A stretch of 64,000 nt of DNA from DASXVX01 sp036504075 (lineage in GTDB: Bacteria > Bacillota > Sulfobacillia > Symbiobacteriales > Symbiobacteriaceae). Every line of letters starts with the position of its first letter. The stretch's first letter is position 1. Below are positions 42,786 to 51,072 of the stretch, in pieces. The notes below the pieces were generated by a model. That model made no database searches and was not told the origin of the DNA. It was given only the letters and a program-made list of their open reading frames with translations. The stretch is taken from positions 38,154 through 102,153 of the forward strand of contig DASXVX010000091.1 in NCBI GenBank assembly GCA_036504075.1, given 5' to 3'. Position numbers and translations under genes: made by a program.

Positions 42786-43915
42786 GTCGACACCCCTTCC
42801 GGTCGGGGAAATCCCGGGCGACGGCGCCGCGCGGGTCCAAAGTAGCGTGGGATCAGTTCGGGCACCGGCCACACGTCTTGCAGTGCGGCAGCGGCCGCGA
42901 GAGCGCTTTCGGCCCAGGCCTTCCCGGGCGGGGCTACCAGCAGGAAGCCGGAGGAGACCCGGCCCACCGGCAGCGTGACCGCCGTGGCACCCACCATGTT
43001 GGCCGCCCGCAACAGGTACTTGCCCGAGGCCGCCTGTCCATCCAACGCCGGCCCGCCCAGACTGCCCAGGACCGAATCGCCCAGGCCGTACCAGTCGACC
43101 GGGCCTTCGAGCGTCAGCACCAGGTTGCCGGCGCTCTCGGCGAGAATCGCCAGGGCCCGCCCCCGTTCGCCGGCGCCGCTCATGTCCAGCGAAACGGGGG
43201 CAATGCCGTAGGCCGCCAGCCGCTCCAGGGCCGGCTGCAGCCCGGCCCACATGTCGAGGCCGTCCGGCCGGGTCAGGCTGCCCGGCGCCGGCACGACCAC
43301 CCGTGACACCCGACGCAGGGCCGCCTCGCCCGCCGGCGAAAGCCCGCCGTCCGGACCGCCGAGCAGGGGCTCCGCCAGCGATTCGCCCACCAGCAGGTCG
43401 AGCCCCCGGCAAACCGTGGCCAGGCTTCTCGCGATCAGTCCCAGGCCGGGCACAAAGGTGCGCCCGTCGGTGGACAGGCCCTGCCCCAGACCCTGCAGGC
43501 CGAGCCCGGCGCCCAGCACGGCGAAAAGCTGGCAAGCCATCGCCGGTCCCAGCACGGAACCGCCGCCGTCGGTGCCCAGTGCGATGTCGTTGATGCCCTC
43601 CAGCACGTTGACGGCGCCGCCGCTGGTGGAGCCGGTCATGGGCCGCCCGGTCAGCGGGTTGATCAGCCCGGTGTCCACGGCCCGCCCGCCAGGGGCCGGC
43701 CGGTCCAGCGTGAACCACAAATGGCCGGGCGCCCCGGTCAGTCGGGCCGCCATCGCCACCGGAATCGCTTCGGTATCCTTGATACCAACCCGCACCAGGG
43801 CTCCGGTATCCTGGACCTCGGCCAGCGCTTCCGCTTCCGGGTTGATCCAGGTCACCGAGCCGCCCAGGCGGGCCCGCGCGTCCCGTAGCGCCCCCGCGAG
43901 CGCCCCGGTGCTCAT
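42782..43915 (-). CDS. Amidase-signature family hydrolase
   Basis: The 377-residue protein keeps the Ser-cisSer-Lys triad of amidases: Lys in RVGIKDTEA, the GSTSGGAVNVLEG region and Ser in TDGGGSVLGPAMA. It is shorter than typical amidases (about 450-500). A hydrolase cutting an amide bond fits an operon with an oligopeptide-type importer. It is coupled to both neighbours by ATGA overlaps. The E. coli yhf locus lacks it as far as I recall. Confidence 0.85.
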   Translation of the reverse strand: MSTGALAGALRDARARLGGSVTWINPEAEALAEVQDTGALVRVGIKDTEAIPVAMAARLTGAPGHLWFTLDRPAPGGRAVDTGLINPLTGRPMTGSTSGGAVNVLEGINDIALGTDGGGSVLGPAMACQLFAVLGAGLGLQGLGQGLSTDGRTFVPGLGLIARSLATVCRGLDLLVGESLAEPLLGGPDGGLSPAGEAALRRVSRVVVPAPGSLTRPDGLDMWAGLQPALERLAAYGIAPVSLDMSGAGERGRALAILAESAGNLVLTLEGPVDWYGLGDSVLGSLGGPALDGQAASGKYLLRAANMVGATAVTLPVGRVSSGFLLVAPPGKAWAESALAAAAALQDVWPVPELIPRYFGPARRRRPGFPRPEGVST

Positions 43916-44271
43916 CGGGCCAGCAATGCCGCCACCAGCGGCGGCACCACTGCGTCTACGGCGTCGGGAATTACCCCGAAGGCGACGCTCCCAGCGACCG
44001 CTTTCGCCTTGACCTCGTCCGGACGCGGGGTGCGGCCGGCGGTGGCCAAGGTGACACAGCGATCCCGCCCCAACAGGGCAATCGCCATACCAAGGGCGCC
44101 ACCCAGCCCGGTGGCGCAGGAGCCGATCATGACGTCGGCCCGCCCGTCCTTAACGGCCCTGGCCGCCTCAATATCGGACAGCACGGTCACCTGCACCTGG
44201 TCGCCCCCCGCCTTCGCAGCGGCGCGGGCGATCTCTTGTTTGGCGACACCTGAGACGACGATGCGCAGCAT
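43912..44271 (-). CDS. yhfU: DUF2620 protein YhfU
   Basis: The 119-residue protein matches YhfU in length and pattern: MLRIVVSGVAKQEIA, ADVMIGSCATGLGGALGMAI and GSVAFGVIPDAVDAVVPPLV. It has a Gly-rich GSCATGLGGALG loop suggestive of nucleotide or phosphate binding. Function unknown. ATG 44271 follows AGGAGGAG; the longer frame to 44406 lacks family residues. It lies between the amidase and the PRD-domain gene. Confidence 0.85.
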   Translation of the reverse strand: MLRIVVSGVAKQEIARAAAKAGGDQVQVTVLSDIEAARAVKDGRADVMIGSCATGLGGALGMAIALLGRDRCVTLATAGRTPRPDEVKAKAVAGSVAFGVIPDAVDAVVPPLVAALLAR

Positions 44272-44285
44272 AAACTCTCCTCCTG

Positions 44286-44648
44286 CTATGTGGGCTCCCC
44301 TTTCAGGGAGCGCAAATGAACGGTCAGGTAGCTGATCTCGGCCAGCGGCGCCTGCCGCCCCCAGCGGGCCGCAGCCCGGGCCAGCCCGCCCACGGCAAGG
44401 TCCCACTCTTCCCGGTAGCCCCGGGCCTCCTCCACGACGACCGCGGGCAGGTCGGGAATCTCCTCGCCCCGGGCCAGCCGCTCCATGGCCATCACCAGAT
44501 GCGTGGCCATCATCGCATCGGTCTCTTCATCCAGAGGCCGCCCCAGGTGGGCGGTGACCCCGGCCAGAACCTCCGTGGCGGCTGCCACCGCCTCCGGGCT
44601 CACCTGACCGCTTTCCACCAACAGCCCGAACCGCTCTGCAAACACCAT
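44286..44648 (-). CDS. yhfY: PRD-domain protein YhfY
   Basis: The 120-residue protein is a lone PTS regulatory domain: AHLGRPLDEETDAMMATHLV with a possible phosphorylatable His, then a second conserved segment EISYLTVHLRSLK. PRDs are phosphorylated by HPr or EIIB. An HPr-like gene at the end of the same operon suggests an internal phospho-signal. ATG 44648 follows GGGAGGCG. Length equals E. coli YhfY. Confidence 0.83.
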   Translation of the reverse strand: MVFAERFGLLVESGQVSPEAVAAATEVLAGVTAHLGRPLDEETDAMMATHLVMAMERLARGEEIPDLPAVVVEEARGYREEWDLAVGGLARAAARWGRQAPLAEISYLTVHLRSLKGEPT

Positions 44649-44649
44649 C

Positions 44650-45879
44650 TCAGACGCCTCCCAGCACATGCCACAGGTTTGCCAGCAAGCCCGCCAGCAG
44701 CAGGCCCCAGGCTGGAACCGCCGTCTTCCAGATGGTCTTCGGCAACAGGTCATTTACCGCCACCGCCACGATCACCACCGCGACGCCGAGCCCTGCCGGC
44801 AGCCCGCCGGCCGCGGCCCAGACCATGGCCGCCATGATCGCCGGCTGGCTGCACTTCCCCATGGCCCAGCGCATGGATTCCCCGGCCTCGCTGAGAGACG
44901 GGTACCGGAGCGCGAACCGGGAGACCGGCAGTTCCAGCAGGACGACGGCCCCGCCCAGGAGCGGCGCCGGCCACAGCGCCGGCGAGAGAAAGCCCGCCAA
45001 CACCGGCAGGCCAAACCCGGCCAACTGTCCGACCCCCGTGGACGCCTGCGCCGCCGCCCACTGGGGCGCAAAGCCCAGAACCTGCGGCAGCACCATCGCA
45101 CCACCAACCAGCCACAGGCCCTGACCCGCCGCAATGCCGTCCGCCGTGCCCCAGCCGAAGGTGCCGGCCCGCACGGCAAAAGCCAGCAGTGCGCCCTGAA
45201 CCACCAGCGCCCAGAGCGGCGCCCGGCGGGGACGGATCTCCAGGACCGTATCGGTCGGGGCCTGGGTGCGAACCTCGCGGAACACCAGCGCGCCAAACGT
45301 CAGCGAACCCGCCAGCGAGCCCAAACCGGTGGCCATCGCCACCCGCAGGCCCGGCTCCGCCCAGACCGCACCGGCGGCGGCCCCGGCGGCAGATAGCGCC
45401 AGGCCCGCCACACCGGCCCGGAAACCGAACCGGTGGTAGGCCGCCAGGGCCGGGGCGAAGGTCATGCCCGCCAGAATCACGGCGAGCGCCCGGTCCCAGT
45501 CAGGCAACATTCGCACCGGCAGGGCTGCCACCAGCAGGCGGCCACCCCAGACGATCCCCCAGGCCGCCAGGCCCCAGAGCGCCCCGCCCAGAGCCGCCTG
45601 CCAGAGCCGCCGACCCCGGAATCCAACCGCTTCAGCGGGCAACCAGAGCCAGTGGGCCAGGGGTACGCCCACGACCAGCGAAAGGCCCAGGGAGCCCAGG
45701 ACGAAAGGGCGATTCGCGTCGTCGGCCATGGCGACCAGGTCGGCCCGTGAGAGATTCCCGTCGGCGCATTCGGCGAGCAGCGGCCGGACGCCGTCGTGGT
45801 AGCACGCCCAGCCCGACCAGGCCATGACGCCCGCCCACAGTCCCAGGAGCGTCGTTGCCAGCGGTTGCAGAATCATCAT
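44650..45879 (-). CDS. yhfT: Membrane transport-like protein YhfT
   Basis: The 409-residue protein has about 11 hydrophobic helices, with VVGVPLAHWLWLPAEAVG, AVILAGMTFAPALAAYHRFG and FAPQWAAAQASTGVGQLAGF as recognisable family segments. It matches YhfT of E. coli, annotated as an inner-membrane transport protein without known substrate. The tandem ATG start follows GGAG at 7 bases. It follows the ABC permease gene by 3 bases, so the operon carries two potential transport systems. Confidence 0.85.
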   Translation of the reverse strand: MMILQPLATTLLGLWAGVMAWSGWACYHDGVRPLLAECADGNLSRADLVAMADDANRPFVLGSLGLSLVVGVPLAHWLWLPAEAVGFRGRRLWQAALGGALWGLAAWGIVWGGRLLVAALPVRMLPDWDRALAVILAGMTFAPALAAYHRFGFRAGVAGLALSAAGAAAGAVWAEPGLRVAMATGLGSLAGSLTFGALVFREVRTQAPTDTVLEIRPRRAPLWALVVQGALLAFAVRAGTFGWGTADGIAAGQGLWLVGGAMVLPQVLGFAPQWAAAQASTGVGQLAGFGLPVLAGFLSPALWPAPLLGGAVVLLELPVSRFALRYPSLSEAGESMRWAMGKCSQPAIMAAMVWAAAGGLPAGLGVAVVIVAVAVNDLLPKTIWKTAVPAWGLLLAGLLANLWHVLGGV

Positions 45880-45882
45880 CGC

Positions 45883-46719
45883 TTAACTCCCCAACATCCG
45901 GCGCAGGCGCGGGTCCAACTGGTCCCGCACCGTGTCGCCGAGAAGATTGAACGCAAAAACCATCAGCATGATCACCAGGCCCGGGAAAATGGCCATCCAC
46001 GGCGCCACCATCATCATGGACTGCCCTTCCTGGATCAAAGCCCCCAGGGACGGCATGGGCGGCCGGACGCCGAGACCCAGATAGCTCAGGGCCGCTTCGG
46101 TCAGGACTGCGTTGGAGATCGCCAGCGAGGCCTGCACCACCACCGGCGAAATCATGTTCGGCAAGACATACTTCCACAGGATGCGAGGGTTGCTTGCCCC
46201 CAGGGCCAGTGCGGCGGTGATCATGTCCTCTTCTTTCAGCGCGAGAACCGGGGCCCGGGCGACCCGGGCGAAGACCGGCAGATAGACCAGCCCGATGGCC
46301 ACCACCACGTTAACCAGACTGGTGCCCAGCATGGTCATGATGCCAATCGCCAGCAGCAGGGACGGAAACGCCATGAGAATCCCCATCAGCCGCATCACCA
46401 GGGCGTCCCACCAGCCGCCGAAGTAGCCCGCCGTTACGCCAAGCAGCGTGCCGACCAGGGCCGCCGCCCCGGCGGAAGCCGCCGCCACCTCCAGGGAGAT
46501 GCGGACGCCATAGATCGTGCGGGAGAGGACGTCCCGCCCGAACTGGTCGGTACCGAACCAGGCGGCGCCGCTGGGGGCCGCCATCACCTGGGACGACATC
46601 GCCGCGTAAGGGTGCGGCGCCAGCAGCGGCGCCAGCAGGCCGCCCAGGAGCACCAGCAGGGTCAGGATCAGACCGGCGGCACCGGCCGGACTGCGCAGGA
46701 GCCGGACCAGGATCTTCAC
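45883..46719 (-). CDS. dppC: Oligopeptide-type ABC transporter permease (DppC-like)
   Basis: The 278-residue permease has the N-terminal OppC-type segment FGTDQFGRDVLSRTIYGVRIS, five helices after it and the EAA coupling loop EDMITAALALGASNPRILWKY. It would pair with the DppB-like permease upstream to import peptides or related molecules. GTG 46719 follows GGGGAGGG. No ATPase gene of the DppD/DppF type is in the cluster, so a shared ATPase elsewhere must drive it. Confidence 0.9.
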   Translation of the reverse strand: MKILVRLLRSPAGAAGLILTLLVLLGGLLAPLLAPHPYAAMSSQVMAAPSGAAWFGTDQFGRDVLSRTIYGVRISLEVAAASAGAAALVGTLLGVTAGYFGGWWDALVMRLMGILMAFPSLLLAIGIMTMLGTSLVNVVVAIGLVYLPVFARVARAPVLALKEEDMITAALALGASNPRILWKYVLPNMISPVVVQASLAISNAVLTEAALSYLGLGVRPPMPSLGALIQEGQSMMMVAPWMAIFPGLVIMLMVFAFNLLGDTVRDQLDPRLRRMLGS

Positions 46720-46738
46720 AGTCGTCCCTCCCCGCCGG

Positions 46739-47689
46739 TTACTGGAAGCGAATCCGGGGATTGATCAACCCGTAGGAGAGGTCGACCAACAGATTTATGA
46801 CCACGAACAGGGCTGCGATCAGGAACACGGTGCCCTGTACCAGGGGATAGTCGCGTTGATTGATGGCATCCACCACCACCCGTCCCACCCCGGGCAGGGC
46901 GAAGACGTTCTCAATGACCACCGCACCGCCCAGAAGATACCCGAACTGGAGACCGACGATGGTCACCACCGGAATCAAGGCGTTGCGAAGGGCATGGCGG
47001 AGGATGACCGCGCGTTCGGTCAGGCCTTTGGCCCGGGCGGTCTGCACGTATTGCATCCCCAGCACCTCCAGCATGGCGGCCCGGGTCTGCCGCATGACGA
47101 TGGCCGCCAGGGAGAGGCCCAGGGAGAAGGCCGGCAGCAGCATGGCCTGCAGATTCAGCGACGGCGACTTGGCAAAGGGGACATACGAGAACGTGGAGAG
47201 CCCCGGCAGATACAGCGAAGCCGCCAGGATCAACATGGTCCCCAGCCAGAAGTGGGGGATGGAGAGCCCGACGATGGCCAGGCTGCGGGCCAGCAAGTCC
47301 AGCCAGCCGCCCCGGCGGACGGCGGCGATGATGCCCATGGTCACCGCCAGCGTGACGGAGACGGTCATGGCAATCACGGTCAGTTCGAGCGTCACGCCAA
47401 AAGCGCCCTTGATCAGTGTGGCTGCGGGCAGCCCACTGTGGAGCGAGAAGCCGAGATTTCCGCGCAGCATGTCCCCCAGCCAGCTCAGGTACTGCACGTA
47501 CAGTGGCCGGTTCAGCCCATACCGGGCCTCCAGTTCGGCAATCTGCACGGGCGACAGGTTGGAGTTGGTCCCGAGCATCACCTGCACGACGTTGCCGGGA
47601 ATCAGGTGGATCATGAGAAAGGTGGCAATGGAGACCCCCAACAGGGTGGGAATCGACCAGAGGAGCCGCTTCACGGTAAAGGTCAGCAT
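46739..47689 (-). CDS. dppB: Oligopeptide-type ABC transporter permease (DppB-like)
   Basis: The 316-residue permease starts FTVKRLLWSIPTLLGVSIATF, has LNRPLYVQYLSWLGDMLRGNLG and the EAA-type loop ARAKGLTERAVILRHALRNA, and ends DLSYGLINPRIRFQ, all standard for DppB/OppB. It is 75 bases downstream of the binding-protein gene and 19 bases upstream of dppC. Confidence 0.92.
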   Translation of the reverse strand: MLTFTVKRLLWSIPTLLGVSIATFLMIHLIPGNVVQVMLGTNSNLSPVQIAELEARYGLNRPLYVQYLSWLGDMLRGNLGFSLHSGLPAATLIKGAFGVTLELTVIAMTVSVTLAVTMGIIAAVRRGGWLDLLARSLAIVGLSIPHFWLGTMLILAASLYLPGLSTFSYVPFAKSPSLNLQAMLLPAFSLGLSLAAIVMRQTRAAMLEVLGMQYVQTARAKGLTERAVILRHALRNALIPVVTIVGLQFGYLLGGAVVIENVFALPGVGRVVVDAINQRDYPLVQGTVFLIAALFVVINLLVDLSYGLINPRIRFQ

Positions 47690-47764
47690 TGGGTATCCAC
47701 CCTTGCACCGACAGAGGCGCAGGGGAACGGGCCAGGGCCCGCCCCCCCGGCTTTCCTCACTCGG

Positions 47765-49354
47765 CTAGTTCTTGATCCAGGCGTAAGCGATGTTCCGGAA
47801 CGGGCTGACCACCTGGCCCTTGTAGCCCTGGAGCTTGGGCGAGTATGCGTAGTAGGCGTAGGTGGCAAAGGTGTAGACCATGGGGCCCTTTTCCACGAGT
47901 TTCTGCTGAATGGTATCGTAAACCTGCTTGCGGGCCGCGGGATCGGCGCTGATGCGGCCCTTGGCCAGCAAGTCGTCGATCTCCTTATCGCTGTACTGGA
48001 AGGCGTTGGTGGAGCCGCCGGTGGACAGGGCGGCGTACATGGCGAGGTCGGGGTCGGTGCCGTTGCCGTTGTTGCCGACAAAGGTATCAAAGTTGCGCTT
48101 GACCCAGTTGTCGACGTAGGTGCCCCACTCGGTCTTGTCGACCACCGCCGTGATGCCGACTTCCTTGAGCTGTTCGGCCAAAGCGATGGCCGAGTTCAGG
48201 TCGACCGGGTAGTTGGACGGCGCCATGATCTTGAACTCAAAGCCCTTCTCATACCCGGCTTCCTTGAGCAGCGCCTTGGCCTTGGCCACGTCGCGCTTGT
48301 ACTCGGGATACTTGTCCACCGGCAGGACCCAGTTGCCCAGGGCCGGGGTCAGAATGCCGACGACGGCGCCCTGGCCCAGTGCGGCCGTCTTCAGCAGGGT
48401 GTCACGGTCGACGGCGTACTGGATGGCCTGGCGGACCTTTGCGTTGTCGAAGGGCGCACGCTTGGTGTTGAAGCCGAACATGTGGTACATGTTGCTGAAG
48501 ACCTTGGTAAAGTCGATGTTGCCGGCCGTCTTCATCTGCTCGAGCTGCGGACCGAACTGCGGCTCGAGGAACTCCAGGAACTGGACTTCGCCGGTGCGCA
48601 GGGCGGCCAGGCGGCTGGCCACTTCGGGCATCACCTTGAAAGTGACGTTGTCGATGAAGACCTTGTCCTGCTCAAAGCCGTCCGCGAACCGGGTGACGGT
48701 GATGCTGGAGTTCGGGACCCACTCCTTGAATTTGAAGGGGCCCGTGCCGTTCTCGATGCGCTGCAGGCTCGGGTTGGCCTTCACGAAGGACTCCTGCTGG
48801 ATGAACATGTACGAGGCGACGGCGTTGATGAAGGCGGCGTTGGGCTTGGCCAGGGTTAACTGGATGGTGGTGTCGTCCACGGCCTTGACTTCCTTGACGT
48901 CGGTGAAGAAAGAAGCCCAGCGGGACTTCAGCACCGGGTCGGACATACGCTCGATGCTGAACTTGACGTCGGAGGCCTTGAGCGCGTCGCCGTTGTGGAA
49001 CTTGACGCCCTTGCGCAGCTTGAAGATATACGTAAGTCCATTATCCTGGATGTTGTAGCTTTCGGCCAAATCCGGCAGGATCTCCATCTTGTCGTTGTAC
49101 TTGACCAGGCTGTTGAACAGCAGCGACTGCACGGGGCGGGAGGCTTCGTCGGTGGTGAGGGCCGGGTCGAGAGTCAGAACATCGGCGCTCTGGCCGATGA
49201 CCAGCGTGCCGCCCTTGACAGGGCCGGTGGGTGCCGCCGGTGCGGGGGCGGGGGCGGCCGGCTTGGTCTCCGGGGCCTTGCTGGTGCAGCCGGTCAGGGT
49301 CACGAGACTAACCAGGGCGATAACGGCTGCGAGACGCTTGAAGAGACTGGGCAT
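47765..49354 (-). CDS. Peptide/nickel-type ABC substrate-binding lipoprotein (SBP family 5)
   Basis: The 529-residue protein has a lipoprotein signal (LVSLVTLTGC), a Pro/Ala linker and SBP_bac_5 blocks: LTLDPALTTDEASRPVQSLL, LRKGVKFHNGDALKASDVKF, GTGPFKFKEW and RAPFDNAKVRQAIQYAVDRD. It would capture a peptide-like or glycosidic solute outside the cell for the DppB/DppC permease. ATG 49354 follows AAGGAGGAA; the frame is open to 49423 without family sequence. First structural gene after the regulator. Confidence 0.92.
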   Translation of the reverse strand: MPSLFKRLAAVIALVSLVTLTGCTSKAPETKPAAPAPAPAAPTGPVKGGTLVIGQSADVLTLDPALTTDEASRPVQSLLFNSLVKYNDKMEILPDLAESYNIQDNGLTYIFKLRKGVKFHNGDALKASDVKFSIERMSDPVLKSRWASFFTDVKEVKAVDDTTIQLTLAKPNAAFINAVASYMFIQQESFVKANPSLQRIENGTGPFKFKEWVPNSSITVTRFADGFEQDKVFIDNVTFKVMPEVASRLAALRTGEVQFLEFLEPQFGPQLEQMKTAGNIDFTKVFSNMYHMFGFNTKRAPFDNAKVRQAIQYAVDRDTLLKTAALGQGAVVGILTPALGNWVLPVDKYPEYKRDVAKAKALLKEAGYEKGFEFKIMAPSNYPVDLNSAIALAEQLKEVGITAVVDKTEWGTYVDNWVKRNFDTFVGNNGNGTDPDLAMYAALSTGGSTNAFQYSDKEIDDLLAKGRISADPAARKQVYDTIQQKLVEKGPMVYTFATYAYYAYSPKLQGYKGQVVSPFRNIAYAWIKN

Positions 49355-49411
49355 GCGCGGATTCCTCCTTCGGCTGTGTTGATCCCTCTGAAGCAGTGCC
49401 TGATACCCCGA

Positions 49412-49459
49412 GGAGCCGGTCAAAAGGGGAGCCGGTCAAAAGGGGAGCCGGTCAATAGG
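49412..49459 (+). repeat. Three 16-bp tandem repeats
   Basis: GGAGCCGGTCAAAAGG occurs twice head to tail, and a third copy has one change (CAATAGG). The third copy overlaps the last codons and stop of yhfZ. Confidence 0.85.
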
Positions 49460-50384
49460 ATGGAAGTCGTTGTCCTGCCAACACTTCCGCCTGAACGGCA
49501 GTCAGCGCCGCCGGATTCATCACATTACGCAGCAAATCGACTACGCCATGCCGGTCGGCCCGGGCCACCAGGGCAGCCCGGGTCCGGCGCCGGCTGACCT
49601 CCCGGCCCACTTCGGACTGCAGCGGCCGCACCGAAATGTCCGGGTGCCGGACCTGCACCTCGTCGGCGTTCCAGATCACGGCATCGATCTCCCGGCGGAG
49701 CAGCTTGTCCAGCAACACGGTATAGGGAGCCTCCACCAGGCTGACCCGGCGGCCGCTGCATTCGGCCCGGGTCAGTTCCAGCTGGTCGATGGAACTGGGG
49801 TCCAGCCCGACCTTCATCCCGTCGGCGATGCCGCCCGCGGCAGGGTCGACCAGCAGCACGGCGTGGTCGCCCACATAGGTGCCCTCCGGCAGAATGGCGA
49901 TGGCGGTCAGCCCGGGTTCACCTTTACCGGCCATGTCGAAAGCCATGGCCGAAATGACGGTAAAATCCACTTGCCCACGCCTGAGAGCATCGCCGCGTGT
50001 GGACCCGCCGCGCATGTAGTTCAAAGAGATCGACGCGCCCCCGCGGGCCGCGACTTCGTAGAAGGCCGTCGCCAACCCTTCATAGCGCCGGGAGTACGGC
50101 AGGGGCATCGAACCCAGGAGCGGTCCCAACCCGGCTACCGTCCGGGTCTGATTTCGGTCAATGCCGGTCAGGAACGTCCCAAACTGGCCCCGGGTCTCCA
50201 GTTGGATCGCCCCCATCTCGGCCAGCACATGGAGGGCGCCCTGAATCGTGCCGTTGCCCACTTGGAACTTTTCCGCATAGTCGGCCACCCGCAGGATCTG
50301 CGTGCCGACTTGCCAGTCAAACAGTTCTCTGGCGATCATTACCGCGGCACGACCGTTCTTGTTCAAGAGCCGTTCATCCAACAC
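49452..50384 (-). CDS. yhfZ: GntR-like transcriptional regulator YhfZ
   Basis: The 310-residue protein has an N-terminal winged helix (LRVADYAEKFQVGNGTIQGA, then LHVLAEMGAIQLETRG with a wing) and a C-terminal periplasmic-binding-like effector domain with LPYSRRYEGLATAFYEVA and VDFTVISAMAFDMA. This matches YhfZ, the presumed regulator of the yhf locus. GTG 50384 follows GGAGGGGAAAGG. It heads the run of minus-strand genes, and a dyad at 50411-50426 in its leader may be its operator. Confidence 0.85.
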   Translation of the reverse strand: MLDERLLNKNGRAAVMIARELFDWQVGTQILRVADYAEKFQVGNGTIQGALHVLAEMGAIQLETRGQFGTFLTGIDRNQTRTVAGLGPLLGSMPLPYSRRYEGLATAFYEVAARGGASISLNYMRGGSTRGDALRRGQVDFTVISAMAFDMAGKGEPGLTAIAILPEGTYVGDHAVLLVDPAAGGIADGMKVGLDPSSIDQLELTRAECSGRRVSLVEAPYTVLLDKLLRREIDAVIWNADEVQVRHPDISVRPLQSEVGREVSRRRTRAALVARADRHGVVDLLRNVMNPAALTAVQAEVLAGQRLPSY

Positions 50385-50410
50385 GTGGGCCTTTCCCCTC
50401 CTTACCCACT

Positions 50411-50426
50411 AAACTGTATCCAGTTT
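50411..50426. promoter_or_regulatory. Operator-like palindrome upstream of yhfZ
   Basis: AAACTGTATCCAGTTT is a perfect 6-bp inverted repeat with a 4-base centre, 27-42 bases before the yhfZ start, where a GntR-type autoregulator would bind. On the minus strand TTGTAC lies just upstream. Confidence 0.45.
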
Positions 50427-50516
50427 TCTGTACAAGCTTATTCGGCTTCGTTGCTGACATTCCTCCAAGAGATGTATCTTTCCTAAGCGAATTTTTCGGG
50501 GTCCGCTCAGGACACG

Positions 50517-50759
50517 TGTCCGGGAGTGACGCGGACGGAGTTCGCCCGGAGGGCGACGATGGAGAGTGCCAGGATCTTCGCACTGCCCGCGATGGAAGCG
50601 GCCGAAGTCGCCGACATCGGTTACCGGGCATTGACGCAGGGGAGAGCCGTTGCGGTTGCAGGGGTGCTGAACAAGCTCATGGTCCTTTCAATGGGGCTCA
50701 CACCCCGCAGCATCGTCCGGAGAATGGGCAAGGCATTCTTGAGCGGAGCGACGAGGTAG
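50517..50759 (+). pseudogene. Short-chain dehydrogenase C-terminal remnant
   Basis: The frame reads CPGVTRTEF, then EVADIGYRALTQGRAVAVAG, then VLNKLMVLSMGLTPRSIVRR, which is the C-terminal third of COG0300-type SDRs. The NAD-binding and catalytic parts are absent upstream, where the sequence is unrelated. It is a truncated relic. Bases 50760-51072 hold two GC-rich hairpins and no gene. Confidence 0.65.
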
Positions 50760-51072
50760 GGACCCGGGCCAGGGGCCCGGGAGTCCAGCCTGCCCGTCCG
50801 GGCTGTGGGATGTGGGAAACAAGGATCAAGGGCGTTGCCGCCGTACATCATGGCGAGCTCGCCCTTTTGTCATTCAGCGGCAGAGCTTCATACGCCGTAT
50901 GCCGGTTCAACAGACGGACCTGGCCATGAATTTAGGCTGTTCGTGCGAGCAGCAGGAAAAGGCGGGTGTCCTGCGGAAACTGCCTTAATTGATTTCGTCT
51001 ATATAATGGAAAAGCACGCAGTTGTCGTACCGGAAACGCCGTTTCAAAACTTATCTGGATGTGGTCTTTCTC

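Noticed and set aside
42786..43718. N-terminal extension of the yhfS frame
   Set aside because: Only 41688-42785 has PLP-enzyme sequence; the extension is a shifted reading of the amidase gene, and ATG 42785 overlaps the amidase stop as in the rest of the operon.
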